A DNA stretch of 64,000 nt from Pseudoalteromonas luteoviolacea NCIMB 1944 (GCF_001625565.1 NZ_AUXS01000013.1:186001-250000), one strand, 5' to 3'; counted from the stretch's first letter, positions 37,450-47,373 are shown. Numbers and translations are program-made. The notes: generated by a model not told the origin, from the letters alone.

Positions 37450-38188
37450 GAAGGAGTCTGCCATCAGTGTATTTAATAAAAAGACTAGTACAGTTCTGGT
37501 GATTTTGGCAGTGATTGTAGTGATGTCAGTGTGCTTTAGATTGTCATATTGGCAATGGCAAAGAGCCACAAATAAGCAAGCGCTCTTAGAACAGCTAACA
37601 GAGCAGTCTCAAGACCAGAAGACCCTGTTCAGTCAAGACCCCGATTCACTGCAAGGTGTTAAGGCGGTTTTGACGGGAAAGCTAGACCAAAAACACTGGT
37701 GGCTACTTGATAATCAAATTGTGGACGGCCAAGTTGGTTATGACCTAATTGCAATATTTGACGCAGATGACAGTGCCGAACGCTTTGTCATTAACCTAGG
37801 GTTTGTACCAGCAGGAAAGAACCGGTCTCACCTTCCGGAAATTAGGTTTCCTAGTGGTCAGCTTAAGATCAATGCACAGTTTAAGATTGGCAAATGGTCG
37901 GGTTTTACGCTGGCCGAATATCCAAACCAAAGCGCACATCACAGCAACGTTTTACAGTACTTGGAGCACACATTTTTTAGTCGAGAACTAGAGGCTAAGA
38001 TTTCACCACTGCTACTGATCGCAGATCAGACCGTTATTGAAGGTATTACTCCTCATTACGAGGCGGTTGTGATGAGTCCAGAGAAACACCGAGCTTATGC
38101 TCTGCAATGGTTACTGATCGGATTATCTGCGGGAGTCATAGCGCTTTTTGCGTCAAAAAGAGAATCGGGGAAGCTAAAATATGAATAA
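37442..38188 (+). CDS. SURF1-family oxidase assembly protein
   Basis: 248 residues as drawn from ATG 37442. First membrane helix near 15-35 followed by SYWQWQRATNKQALL, a SURF1 hallmark; GKLDQKHWWLLDNQIVDGQVGYDLI and FVINLGFVPAGK in the periplasmic domain; second helix near 218-236. It helps deliver haem a to subunit I. The start is uncertain: the ATG at 37442 or 37448 lacks a Shine-Dalgarno, while AAGGAG at 37451-37456 lies six bases before an in-frame ATC. Confidence 0.92.
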   Translation: MSMKESAISVFNKKTSTVLVILAVIVVMSVCFRLSYWQWQRATNKQALLEQLTEQSQDQKTLFSQDPDSLQGVKAVLTGKLDQKHWWLLDNQIVDGQVGYDLIAIFDADDSAERFVINLGFVPAGKNRSHLPEIRFPSGQLKINAQFKIGKWSGFTLAEYPNQSAHHSNVLQYLEHTFFSRELEAKISPLLLIADQTVIEGITPHYEAVVMSPEKHRAYALQWLLIGLSAGVIALFASKRESGKLKYE

Positions 38189-38654
38189 AACACTGTGGTT
38201 ATTTATTGGATGTTTTCTGTTGCCTGTAATCTTGGCTATAACAGTACTTAAACTCGATTTGAGGCCCTCTTCAACAACCAATAACGGTAATTTTCTCCAG
38301 CATGAAGTTTGGTTGCCTGTTCAGCAGGACGACAAGCTATGGACCATTGTTTTAAATCTGCCAAGTGGTTGTGTATCAGCTTGCGAAATCCAGAAAAGCA
38401 ATGCGCAAAATCTACACGTCGCGCTTGGAAAGAATCGCAGCAAGGTGTCTATTGTCATGGTAGGGGCGGGGGAACTTGCCATTGAACAAAGCGTGCAAGA
38501 GAAGCTCACTCCGGCGTCATTTTATCTTGTAAATAAGCAGGGCCTTGTTGTGCTGGAGTATCTGTACAAACCCGATCCAGAAGCGAACAGATTAGTCCTG
38601 AAAGGGCTATTAAAGGACATGAAAAAACTCTTAAATTACGCTCGTTCACAGTAA
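38181..38654 (+). CDS. Conserved oxidase-operon membrane protein, possibly thioredoxin-like
   Basis: 157 residues overlapping SURF1 by eight bases. One N-terminal helix (LFIGCFLLPVILAITVLKL) is followed by a periplasmic domain with CVSAC (C-x3-C) in LPSGCVSACEIQKSNAQNLHVALG, positioned like the copper-binding C-x3-C of SCO proteins, then VSIVMVGAGEL and a strand VVLEY. A comparable gene occurs in the same place in other gammaproteobacterial cox operons. A thioredoxin fold handling CuA metal or thiols is plausible but inferred. Confidence 0.7.
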   Translation: MNKTLWLFIGCFLLPVILAITVLKLDLRPSSTTNNGNFLQHEVWLPVQQDDKLWTIVLNLPSGCVSACEIQKSNAQNLHVALGKNRSKVSIVMVGAGELAIEQSVQEKLTPASFYLVNKQGLVVLEYLYKPDPEANRLVLKGLLKDMKKLLNYARSQ

Positions 38655-38663
38655 GGAGGCGCT

Positions 38664-39659
38664 ATGTCTAATGTACTTCAACGTACTATTACATTTGCTT
38701 GTATGCTGGCGATTTGTGTGGTTGTGCTAGGCGCATACACTCGCTTGAGTAATGCTGGGCTAGGGTGCCCTGACTGGCCGGGCTGTTATGGGTTTTTAAC
38801 TGTGCCCAATGAGATGCACGAAATTACAGCAGCCCAATTAAAATACCCTAGCAGCACAATTGAACCGCGCAAAGCCTGGATAGAGATGATACATAGATAC
38901 TTTGCGGGCTGCCTTGCTTTGGTTGTGTTGCTGTTATTCTTTGTGATTGTTCGCTCCAAACAAAAGCATGCGCCTAAGATATTGGCTGGTGCATTGTTAA
39001 TGATGATAGCTATTCAAGCGCTGCTTGGTATGTGGACCGTGACAATGAACTTACAACCGTTCGTGGTTATGGGGCATTTACTCGGTGGTTTTACAGTGTT
39101 GTCTTTGTTGACGCTATTATATTTAAGATGGTCACCGCCGCTCGTTGAGTATGAAGATCATGCTGCGCTGTGTTTTAAAGCTGGCATAGTATGTACGTGT
39201 ATTTTGGTGTTGCAAATTGCACTGGGTGGATGGTTGGCGGCAAATTATGCAGCTCCTCATTGTACTGGCCTACCACTATGTTCAAATAGTGAATTGTTCT
39301 CTTGGCAAAGCTTATTGAGACTGCCAGAAAAATCAAGCACCTATGAATATGGAGTGCTGCCTTTTGAAACGCGGTTGTCGATACATTTGATGCATCGGAT
39401 TTGGGCAAGTGTTACGTTACTGTCAATCGTTGCGATGGCTGTGTTGGTTCACATAAAAATAGCTCAGCCGATAATTCGTAAAGGAGCGAATCAAGTATTG
39501 GCTTTAGTTTTGCTTCAAGTGTTCATTGGTGGTGTGATTGTTTATTTTAAGTTTCCTATCCTTTTAACTCTATTTCATAACTTTATGGCTGCTTTGTTGC
39601 TTTTAGCTTTGGTTAGAACGTGCTTTTTACTCTCACGAGCTAGGCAGGTGTGGATATGA
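38664..39659 (+). CDS. ctaA: Haem A synthase
   Basis: 331 residues, about eight membrane helices. Signatures are LGAYTRLSNAGLGCPDWPGCYG, WIEMIHRYFAG, GHLLGGFTVL and SIHLMHRIWAS, giving the conserved His ligands. It oxidises haem O to haem A for the oxidase. A GGAGG site lies before the start. Confidence 0.96.
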   Translation: MSNVLQRTITFACMLAICVVVLGAYTRLSNAGLGCPDWPGCYGFLTVPNEMHEITAAQLKYPSSTIEPRKAWIEMIHRYFAGCLALVVLLLFFVIVRSKQKHAPKILAGALLMMIAIQALLGMWTVTMNLQPFVVMGHLLGGFTVLSLLTLLYLRWSPPLVEYEDHAALCFKAGIVCTCILVLQIALGGWLAANYAAPHCTGLPLCSNSELFSWQSLLRLPEKSSTYEYGVLPFETRLSIHLMHRIWASVTLLSIVAMAVLVHIKIAQPIIRKGANQVLALVLLQVFIGGVIVYFKFPILLTLFHNFMAALLLLALVRTCFLLSRARQVWI

Positions 39660-40561
39660 ATATAGGATTGAGCAAGTATACCTATGTTTTTGACAGCGTA
39701 TCGCGTGCCGGGCTCGCTTACTTGAACATTTGTAAGCCAAAAGTTGTGCTAATGCTTGTATTGACTGCGTGGGTTGGAATTGTATTGGCACCAGATACAC
39801 AGCGAAGTAGCTGGTTTCAAGCGGGGAGCTTGATTGGTATCGGTTTAGTATCCGCTGCAGCGGCTGCCATCAATCATATTTTGGATCGTGCTCGAGATAA
39901 AAAGATGGCACGCACTCGGCATCGTCCTTTAGTTCAAAATCAATTAAGTGTACAGCAAGCCTACATTTTTGCGTTTATGATTGGTGTATTTGGTGTATGC
40001 ATGTTGCTTTTGTTTAGTAATTGGCTGTGCGCCCTGTTAACGGTTATGGCGCTGTTTGGGTATGCCGTCGTGTATACCGTTTTTCTGAAGCATTCGACTC
40101 CACAAAATATCGTGATTGGTGGCTTAGCGGGAGCGATGCCGCCATTGCTGGGGTGGGTGAGTGAAACCCAAGTACTAAGTGCTGAACCTTGGTTATTAGT
40201 GATGATTATTTTTACTTGGACTCCCCCTCACTTTTGGGCTTTGGCGATAGCACGAAAAAACGACTACAAACGTGCAAACGTGCCTATGCTGCCTGTGACC
40301 CACGGTACTAAATTTTCCAAACTCTGTATGTGTGTATATGCGGTACTACTTGCTTTGGTATGTATTTTACCTTATTTAATTAGTATGTCTGGTGTATTTT
40401 ACTTGGTTGCAGCGTGTATTTTAAATATACGATTTTTACAAAAAGTGATGATTTTATATTTTGAATCAAATTCAGAGTCTGCAATGCAAGTTTTTCATTT
40501 TTCCATTAGTTATTTGTTGCTACTCTTTGGTTCACTATTTATTGATAAGCTCGTGACCTAA
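39656..40561 (+). CDS. ctaB: Protohaem IX farnesyltransferase (haem O synthase)
   Basis: 301 residues from the ATG at 39656, which overlaps the ctaA stop (ATGA); a GTG at 39650 is also in frame. UbiA-type prenyltransferase with AAAAINHILDRARDKKMART (NxxxDxxxD) and the second Asp-rich loop replaced by ALAIARKNDYKRANVPMLP, typical for CyoE. It makes haem O, the substrate of CtaA. Confidence 0.96.
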   Translation: MNIGLSKYTYVFDSVSRAGLAYLNICKPKVVLMLVLTAWVGIVLAPDTQRSSWFQAGSLIGIGLVSAAAAAINHILDRARDKKMARTRHRPLVQNQLSVQQAYIFAFMIGVFGVCMLLLFSNWLCALLTVMALFGYAVVYTVFLKHSTPQNIVIGGLAGAMPPLLGWVSETQVLSAEPWLLVMIIFTWTPPHFWALAIARKNDYKRANVPMLPVTHGTKFSKLCMCVYAVLLALVCILPYLISMSGVFYLVAACILNIRFLQKVMILYFESNSESAMQVFHFSISYLLLLFGSLFIDKLVT

Positions 40562-41160
40562 TGCGCTTAATATTACTGCTTCTTATATCGACTCTATTAT
40601 TGTCATGTAAACAGCCTGAGAATGTTTCAGAGTTTACTGTGCGCTACCCTGTGCCTAAGCAATTAAAGCCGTTTGAATTAGTTGATCAAAATAATAATAT
40701 AGTGACAAATGAGGCATTACTTGGAAAATGGAACTTACTGTTTCTTGGTTATACAAGCTGTCCAGATGTCTGCCCGATGACGCTTGCAAAGTTGACACAA
40801 ATAAACAGCAAGATCAGCACTGTACAGCAGACTCAAATCTGGTTTGTTTCTGTTGACCCGCAACGAGATAGCCCACAAAAAAGAAAGGATTATATAGGGT
40901 ATTTTGATGAGCAGTTTTTAGCAGTAACCAATAAACATAAGCAGCTTTTTCCTTTTGTCAGAGATATAGGTTTAATTTATGCCATTAATGATGGGACAGA
41001 TAAGGATTACTATGTCGACCATAGTGCTTCAATCGCACTTATTAATCCTTTAGGGGAACTAAGCGCTATCTTTAAGCCGGAGTTCTTAAAAGGCCAGGTT
41101 CCAACCGTTAATACGCAACATATCGTTGAAGATTTTAAAATTATCTCTCAATCCTACTAA
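40561..41160 (+). CDS. SCO1/SenC-family copper chaperone, lipoprotein
   Basis: 199 residues; start overlaps the ctaB stop (TAATG). Lipobox LLLSC near residue 16. The copper site CPDVCP lies in FLGYTSCPDVCPMTL, with the third ligand His in YYVDHSASIAL. It metallates or reduces the CuA centre of subunit II. Last gene of the oxidase operon. Confidence 0.95.
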   Translation: MRLILLLLISTLLLSCKQPENVSEFTVRYPVPKQLKPFELVDQNNNIVTNEALLGKWNLLFLGYTSCPDVCPMTLAKLTQINSKISTVQQTQIWFVSVDPQRDSPQKRKDYIGYFDEQFLAVTNKHKQLFPFVRDIGLIYAINDGTDKDYYVDHSASIALINPLGELSAIFKPEFLKGQVPTVNTQHIVEDFKIISQSY

Positions 41161-41293
41161 TAACCCCATCGAGTGTTGTACCTGCATCTAAGTTAATAAT
41201 ATTTTTATTTCTTTTGCTCAGAATTTTGGCAATTTCATCATCAACGTCTAATCTAATCTTATCTACAATTTTTACAGGGAATGTGCCAAGCGC

Positions 41294-41566
41294 ATGATTA
41301 AACTTCCTTCTGAGTTAGCCATCAATAAAGTTGAAGAACTGTATCAGATGTTTGTTCAAGAACTAGAAACAGGGCAACCAATCTGTATCGATATCAATGA
41401 TGTTTGTAAAGTTGACACCGCTTCAATTCAAATGTTGTGTGCATTGCAAAAACGCTTAATGAATTTTGATCAGCAGATAACTTGGCATGGTGATAGCCCT
41501 ATTCTGTTTGAGTCTGTAGAACAACTTGGTTTAACCGAAATTTTATCCTTTAGCAGTAAGATTTAA
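41294..41566 (+). CDS. STAS-domain protein of the chemosensory operon
   Basis: 90 residues. The anti-sigma-antagonist fold is seen in PICIDINDVCKVDTASIQMLCALQ, with Thr/Ser where phosphorylation occurs in SpoIIAA. Small STAS proteins commonly open alternative chemosensory operons. Start chosen at 41294 despite a weak ribosome site. It precedes cheY by nine bases. Confidence 0.85.
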   Translation: MIKLPSELAINKVEELYQMFVQELETGQPICIDINDVCKVDTASIQMLCALQKRLMNFDQQITWHGDSPILFESVEQLGLTEILSFSSKI

Positions 41567-41575
41567 GAGGTCAAT

Positions 41576-41938
41576 ATGAAAAAGATTTTAGCTGTGGATG
41601 ATTCTGCTTCAATGCGACAAATGGTTGGGTTCACTCTTAAAAAAGCAGGGTTTGACGTCACAGAAGCAAAGGACGGTAGCGAGGCATTAAGCTTGGCAAA
41701 ACAGCAGGGTTTTGACGCTGTAATTTCTGATGTAAACATGCCCGTTATGGATGGGATAACCCTGATTAGGGAGCTGCGTAGCTTACCTAACTATAAATTT
41801 ACGCCGCTTTTGATGCTGACCACAGAATCAGGGCTTGATAAAAAAAGCGAAGGCAAGGCCGCAGGTGCAACGGGTTGGATTGTAAAGCCTTTTAACCCGG
41901 ATCAATTGTTAGCTGTATTGAAGAAAGTCATCCGCTAG
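41576..41938 (+). CDS. CheY-like single-domain response regulator
   Basis: 120 residues, receiver domain only. Acidic pocket DD at residues 7-8, phospho-acceptor Asp in VISDVNMPVMDG, Thr in LMLTTES and Lys in IVKPF. It is probably the phosphorylation target of the adjacent CheA. Confidence 0.95.
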   Translation: MKKILAVDDSASMRQMVGFTLKKAGFDVTEAKDGSEALSLAKQQGFDAVISDVNMPVMDGITLIRELRSLPNYKFTPLLMLTTESGLDKKSEGKAAGATGWIVKPFNPDQLLAVLKKVIR

Positions 41939-41956
41939 TACCAACGAGGTATAGGC

Positions 41957-44122
41957 ATGAGCATAGATTTAAGCCAGTTTTTTGATGTGTTCTTTGAAGA
42001 AAGTTTTGAAGGTCTGGATGCGATGGAGGCTGAGCTTCTAAATCTAGAACCTGGAACTGAAGATTCAGAGACCATTAACACGATATTTAGAGCTGCCCAC
42101 TCGATTAAAGGCGGCAGTGGTACATTTGGTTTTGTGTCTGTTTCAGACTTTACTCATGTACTGGAAACACTCCTAGACCAAATCCGTGACGGACAGCGGG
42201 TCCTCACCGCTGAGCATGTGAACTTACTTTTAAAGTCTGTCGATTGTGTAAGAGGATTGCTCAGCGCATTACAAGCGGAAGAAGAGCCAGATCTGAGTGA
42301 ATCAAATGAGCTCAAGGCTCGCTTTGAAGCGATACTGGGTGATGAATCACCAGAGGTTGTTGAAGCTGAACAGAGCGAAACAGTCAGTGAGGCATTGCAA
42401 AGTACAACTTACCAAATTGATTTCAAGCCTGAATCTCATCTATTTAAAACTGGGAATGAACCGCTTTATATGTTTTCTGAGCTTGCCGAATTGGGCGAGT
42501 TAGAAGTCAATGTGTTTCACGATGGTCTTCCTGAGTTTTTAGAGTTTGATCCAGAAGATTGTTTTTTACACTGGCGCTTTTTCCTGACGACAACGAGAGA
42601 AGAGCAAGCAATCTCTGAAATCTTCGAGTGGGTCGAAGATGATGCAGAAATAAAAATTGAGGCGTGCGGAGGGTTGTTTGAAGATGAAAGTCCTTCTGAG
42701 CAACAGCCATCAGCGTCATCGACATCTTCTGATGCAGGTAACTTAGAGACTGTTCAGCAAGCACCTGCACAAAGTGAAAGTGCGACTAACAATGAACAAA
42801 ACAAGCAGGCAGAAGAGAGTCTCGCTGCAGTGCAGAAAAAAGTTGAGTCGGTGAAAAGCAATAAAGCTGAAAGTAGAAAGTCCACAGATTCTGCCGCCAC
42901 TTCTATTCGTGTAGGTATAGATAAAGTAGATTCTTTGATCAATATGGTTGGTGAGCTGGTGATAACGCAAGCGATGCTAAGCCAAATTGGTGATCAGGAT
43001 ATCACTGAATCTAGTATTGCTGCGCTTCAGGAAGGGCTCACTCAATTAGCGCACAATACCCGTGATTTGCAAGAAAATGTAATGCGGATCAGGATGCTGC
43101 CAATTAGCTTTGTATTTAGTCGCTTTCCTAGATTAGTAAGAGATACGTCTCAAAAATTAAAGAAACAAGTTGAGCTTAAACTGGTCGGTGAACAAACTGA
43201 GCTCGACAAAACCGTGATGGAAAAACTCTCCGATCCTATGGTTCACCTAGTGAGAAACTCATTAGATCACGGTTTAGAGACTCCGGAAGATCGCATCGCC
43301 AATGGTAAAAATCCTGTGGGCACAGTGACACTAAATGCTTTTCACCAAGGCGGTAATATCGTTATTGAAATTATGGATGATGGTAAAGGGCTGGATACAG
43401 AAAAAATTCGCAGTAAGGCAATTGCGAATGGATTAATTAATGAGTCGGACGAGCTAAGTTCTGAAGAAATCAATGAGCTTATATTTATGCCAGGTTTTTC
43501 AACGGCAGACAGCGTAAGTGATATTTCTGGCCGAGGAGTTGGAATGGATGTTGTGCGACGCAATATTCAAGCGCTCAATGGTTCGGTAGAGGTCACGTCA
43601 AAACAAGGGGTTGGCTCGACTTTTACAATAAGGCTGCCACTTACACTCGCTATCCTCGACGGTCAATTGGTACAAGTTGCAACGCATACTTATATCATTC
43701 CACTTATTTCGATAGTTGAATCGCTTCAAATTGACATTACGAAAGTCAGCAAGGTTGGCAAAGGCTTAGAAGTTCTGCGCTTGCGTGATGAATATATTCC
43801 AATATTGAGACTGTACGACATTTTTAGCCATCAGGGCGCGCGTGAAGAGCTGGACAAAACACTCTTGGTCGTGGTTGAGAGCGACAATTATAAAATAGGC
43901 CTATTGGTTGATGATTTACTTGCGCAACAGCAAGTGGTGATTAAAAGTTTAGAGGCGAACTATCAGAAAGTTGACGGCATTTCTGGAGCGACGATATTGG
44001 GTGATGGGACAGTATCTCTGATCATTGATATCAGTGGACTCATCAAATTGAGTGGCTTACGCCGGCCTGGTTCAACTGAATTATTAGTTGACTTGAAAGG
44101 TGAGGAGGCTGAACCAGCATGA
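41957..44122 (+). CDS. cheA: Chemotaxis histidine kinase CheA
   Basis: 721 residues. HPt domain with phospho-His in AAHSIKGGSGTFGF (about residue 48). A CheA P2-like region lies near 155-235, followed by a Ser/Gln/Glu-rich linker. The dimerisation helix pair starts at SIRVGIDKVDSLINMVGEL. ATPase boxes: VHLVRNSLDHGLE, EIMDDGKGLD, GRGVGMDVV and GSTFTIRLPLTLA. Terminal CheW-like domain from QLVQVATHTYIIP. It phosphorylates CheY and CheB. Overlaps cheW by four bases. Confidence 0.97.
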   Translation: MSIDLSQFFDVFFEESFEGLDAMEAELLNLEPGTEDSETINTIFRAAHSIKGGSGTFGFVSVSDFTHVLETLLDQIRDGQRVLTAEHVNLLLKSVDCVRGLLSALQAEEEPDLSESNELKARFEAILGDESPEVVEAEQSETVSEALQSTTYQIDFKPESHLFKTGNEPLYMFSELAELGELEVNVFHDGLPEFLEFDPEDCFLHWRFFLTTTREEQAISEIFEWVEDDAEIKIEACGGLFEDESPSEQQPSASSTSSDAGNLETVQQAPAQSESATNNEQNKQAEESLAAVQKKVESVKSNKAESRKSTDSAATSIRVGIDKVDSLINMVGELVITQAMLSQIGDQDITESSIAALQEGLTQLAHNTRDLQENVMRIRMLPISFVFSRFPRLVRDTSQKLKKQVELKLVGEQTELDKTVMEKLSDPMVHLVRNSLDHGLETPEDRIANGKNPVGTVTLNAFHQGGNIVIEIMDDGKGLDTEKIRSKAIANGLINESDELSSEEINELIFMPGFSTADSVSDISGRGVGMDVVRRNIQALNGSVEVTSKQGVGSTFTIRLPLTLAILDGQLVQVATHTYIIPLISIVESLQIDITKVSKVGKGLEVLRLRDEYIPILRLYDIFSHQGAREELDKTLLVVVESDNYKIGLLVDDLLAQQQVVIKSLEANYQKVDGISGATILGDGTVSLIIDISGLIKLSGLRRPGSTELLVDLKGEEAEPA

Positions 44123-44625
44123 TTGACCAAGTTGAAGTAAATCAGCAGCTTATGTTTGACGGGGAATCTGATGAAAAGCAGTTTTTAACTTTCATGATGC
44201 ACGATGAAGAGTACGGAATGGACATTTTAGCCGTGCAAGAAATTCGTGGGTGGGAGCCTGTCACCACCATTCCAAACTCTCCTAATTTTGTCAGAGGCGC
44301 GATGAATTTACGCGGCACAATAGTACCAATTATCGACTTGCGGATGCGCTTTGGCATTAATGCAATTGAGTATGGACCGTTGACTGTAGTGATTGTGGTC
44401 TCTGTAAAAATTAAGGAACAGCAGAAAATTATGGGGCTAGTTGTGGACGCGGTATCAGATGTTTATAGCATTGCAGAGGAAAAGGCCAAAGATGTGCCTG
44501 ATTTCCAAGATTCAGATAATGCATATTTTGTTCACGGACTAGTGAATGTAGGTCAAAAAATGGTTGTGCTTTTAAATCTAGAAAAAGTTTTAGATTTGAG
44601 TGATAAAAGTGGTCTCAAAGGCTAA
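44119..44625 (+). CDS. cheW: Chemotaxis coupling protein CheW
   Basis: 168 residues. The single CheW domain is clear from FLTFMMHDEEYGMDILAVQEIRG, RGAMNLRGTIVPIIDLR and GLVVDAVSDVYSI. It links the receptor to CheA. Start overlaps cheA (ATGA). Confidence 0.97.
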   Translation: MIDQVEVNQQLMFDGESDEKQFLTFMMHDEEYGMDILAVQEIRGWEPVTTIPNSPNFVRGAMNLRGTIVPIIDLRMRFGINAIEYGPLTVVIVVSVKIKEQQKIMGLVVDAVSDVYSIAEEKAKDVPDFQDSDNAYFVHGLVNVGQKMVVLLNLEKVLDLSDKSGLKG

Positions 44626-44637
44626 TTGGGGGTCGAA

Positions 44638-47373
44638 ATGAGCGAACAGAGTATCCAAAGCAGTATTAATAACAAGATCTTAGTAACTGGGGTGATTCTG
44701 GTTATTAGTGTCATTGTTGGTGCTCAGCTAGGGCAAGCTGAATCAGAGCAAATACGAATGATGTCATTTTTAGTTCCGCTTCTGGGTATTGCGGCTGCTT
44801 TAGTATTTTTAAAAAATGGTTTAACTCCCATAACAGGCCAGTTAGTGGCTGTGTATGCCGCAATGCCATTGCTTAAAGTAGGTAATCGAGCACAGTTTGA
44901 GCAGTTGGATCTGTCAGGTTTTCCCCAACTGCATAGGGTGTTGTCGAACGTAGATGAAGATGTGAGAGAAGAGGATCATGAAGACGATCATACAGAAAGT
45001 TTGTTGTTGGCTTTGAAAGGTTGTCAGGCAAACATTATGGTCGCAGACAGCGATCTAAATATTGTCTATATGAATGACTCAGTAACCGTCATGCTGAGAC
45101 AAAATGAACATCAACTTAGAAAAGAGTTACCTAACTTTAACGTTGCAACCACGATCGGCACAAACATAGACATGTTTCATGCCAACCCCAGTCATCAAAG
45201 AAACTTGTTAGCGAGTTTGAGAGATGTGTACAAAACACAAATCACGGTTGCCGGGCTGACATTTGATCTAATCGCGACACCTGTGTTTGATAAAAACAAT
45301 GAACGTATTGCCACGTTAGTTGAGTGGAAGGATTTGACAGAACAGCTAGCCATTGAACAAAAACAAAAGGACGAAGCTGCGAAAAATGCACGGATATCTA
45401 GTGCTTTAAATGTGTGCCAAGCGAATGTCATGTTGGCGGATGATGACTGCAATATTGTATATGGCAATGAGTCAGTCATGAGTATGTTGAGAAAAAACCA
45501 AGCGCAATTACAAACGGCATTGCCACGCTTTAATGTAGATACATTGATGGGGCAAAACATTGACATATTTCATGCCAATCCGAGTCATCAAAGGAACTTA
45601 TTGAGTAATCTGACGGACACCTACAAGACGGATATCGAAGTTGCTGGTTTTACATTTGGTTTAATTGCGACACCTGTACAAGACGAAAATGGCAACCGTC
45701 TGGGCACGGTTGTTGAGTGGGAAGACAAAACCGAGCGGTTGGTACAAGAGCGCGAAGCGCAAAAAGCGGCAAACGAAAATCTACGTGTACGTCGCGCTTT
45801 GGACAACGTTGCAACCAATACCATGATTGCGGATGGCCATTTCAATATTGTTTATATGAACGAGTCAGTGACATCCATGATGAAAAATGCTGAACGCGAT
45901 ATTCGACAAGACCTCCCCAACTTTGATAGCAATAAACTGATGGGGGCAAATATTGACGTCTTCCATAAGAACCCTGCGCATCAGCGCAATATGGTCAGTA
46001 ACTTAACTGACACCTATAAAACTGAGATCCAAGTAGGTGGGCGCACATTTGGATTAGTCGCTAACCCTATTTTGGCATCAGATGGTGAGCGTATCGGCAC
46101 TGTGGTTGAATGGGAAGACCGCACTGATGAAGTTGCGATTGAATCGGAAGTTAATGAGTTAGTCGAATCAGCTCGTGAAGGTAATTTGGCCGTGCGCCTC
46201 AATGAAAATGATAAGCAAGGGTTCTACCTTCGTTTAGCTAAAGGGCTAAACGGTTTGGTTTCTCTAGTAGATGATGCGGTATCGGATACCGTAAACATGT
46301 TAGATGCACTGGCTAACGGGGACTTAACTCAAAGGATCAATGCAGACTATAAAGGCGCGTTTGACAAACTTAAGCAAGATGCGAATACCACAGCGGATAA
46401 ATTAACAGAAGTGTTGAATCGAATCAGTTCTTCTGCTGCGATGGTGGCCAGTGGCGCTGAAGAAATTTCCCAAGGTAATGCGGACTTAAGTCAGCGAACA
46501 GAAGAGCAAGCATCATCGCTAGAAGAAACTGCGTCGAGTATGGAAGAAATGACCAGTACGGTAAGACAAAATGCGGACAACGCAAAAGTTGCCAATGAGC
46601 TTGCAGCAGAAACAAGTGAAAAAGCGGTGACAGGGGGCGAAGTGGTTAACAGAGCCGTCTCTAGTATGTCAGAGATCAATGAATCTAGTAAAAAGATCGC
46701 CGATATCATCAGCGTCATTGACGAAATTGCGTTTCAAACTAATCTACTTGCATTAAACGCCGCGGTGGAGGCGGCAAGAGCAGGCGAGCAAGGGCGAGGC
46801 TTTGCTGTTGTAGCTGGTGAAGTTAGGAATCTAGCGCAGCGTTCAGCAGGTGCTGCGAAGGAAATTAAAGACTTGATTAGAGACAGTGTTGGTAAAGTTG
46901 AAGATGGCACCTTATTAGTGAATGAATCAGGTGCAACGTTAAAAGAAATTGTTGCGGCAGTAAAACGTGTGACAGAAATGATTTCTGATATTGCTGAAGC
47001 ATCCGAGGAGCAAAGCTCTGGTATTGAGCAGGTCAATAAGGCTGTTGCCCAAATGGATGAGATGACACAGCAAAATGCGGCGTTGGTGGAACAGGCTTCT
47101 GCAGCTGGGGAATCAATGGCTGAGCAAGCAAATGATATGAGAAGGCTATTAAACTTCTTTAATGTTGGCGACTCAAATACCGATGGCCTGCCAGCATCTG
47201 TCAGCAGTTTGCCAACCAAGCGGTTGAATACGCCTCAGCAGCCAGTGAGTAATGCCGGAAGCATGCAATTGAATAATAGTACGCCTGCGAAAGTCACTTC
47301 TAATCTTTCACAAAAATCTACTGAGCCTGCAAACCGCTTTGCAGATGACTCTGAAGAGTGGGAAGAGTTTTAA
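44638..47373 (+). CDS. Methyl-accepting chemotaxis protein with three tandem PAS-like domains
   Basis: 911 residues from the ATG at 44638 (GGGG site; a TTG four codons earlier is less likely). Two closely spaced membrane helices (about 13-31 and 42-59) leave almost no periplasmic part, so sensing should be cytosolic or membrane-linked. Three PAS-like units follow at an exact 131-residue period, each with a D-x-x-NIVY-x-N-x-SV and an FH-x-NP-x-HQRN motif. A HAMP-like region follows, then the signalling hairpin ([20 protein letters not shown]). The C-terminus ends EEWEEF, a W-x-x-F tether like the NWETF site that recruits CheR. Confidence 0.95.
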   Translation: MSEQSIQSSINNKILVTGVILVISVIVGAQLGQAESEQIRMMSFLVPLLGIAAALVFLKNGLTPITGQLVAVYAAMPLLKVGNRAQFEQLDLSGFPQLHRVLSNVDEDVREEDHEDDHTESLLLALKGCQANIMVADSDLNIVYMNDSVTVMLRQNEHQLRKELPNFNVATTIGTNIDMFHANPSHQRNLLASLRDVYKTQITVAGLTFDLIATPVFDKNNERIATLVEWKDLTEQLAIEQKQKDEAAKNARISSALNVCQANVMLADDDCNIVYGNESVMSMLRKNQAQLQTALPRFNVDTLMGQNIDIFHANPSHQRNLLSNLTDTYKTDIEVAGFTFGLIATPVQDENGNRLGTVVEWEDKTERLVQEREAQKAANENLRVRRALDNVATNTMIADGHFNIVYMNESVTSMMKNAERDIRQDLPNFDSNKLMGANIDVFHKNPAHQRNMVSNLTDTYKTEIQVGGRTFGLVANPILASDGERIGTVVEWEDRTDEVAIESEVNELVESAREGNLAVRLNENDKQGFYLRLAKGLNGLVSLVDDAVSDTVNMLDALANGDLTQRINADYKGAFDKLKQDANTTADKLTEVLNRISSSAAMVASGAEEISQGNADLSQRTEEQASSLEETASSMEEMTSTVRQNADNAKVANELAAETSEKAVTGGEVVNRAVSSMSEINESSKKIADIISVIDEIAFQTNLLALNAAVEAARAGEQGRGFAVVAGEVRNLAQRSAGAAKEIKDLIRDSVGKVEDGTLLVNESGATLKEIVAAVKRVTEMISDIAEASEEQSSGIEQVNKAVAQMDEMTQQNAALVEQASAAGESMAEQANDMRRLLNFFNVGDSNTDGLPASVSSLPTKRLNTPQQPVSNAGSMQLNNSTPAKVTSNLSQKSTEPANRFADDSEEWEEF

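Noticed and set aside
37450-37465. Idea that SURF1 definitely starts at the ATC after AAGGAG
   Set aside because: Two upstream in-frame ATG codons give equally plausible proteins, so this is kept only as a question.
45031-46210. Tandem repeat that could be read as a CRISPR or satellite array
   Set aside because: The 393-base period is in-frame coding sequence for PAS-like domains, with diverged copies.
46734-47219. 161-codon antisense frame in the chemoreceptor signalling domain
   Set aside because: It is the complement of conserved, Ala/Glu-rich MCP coding sequence and has no independent signals.
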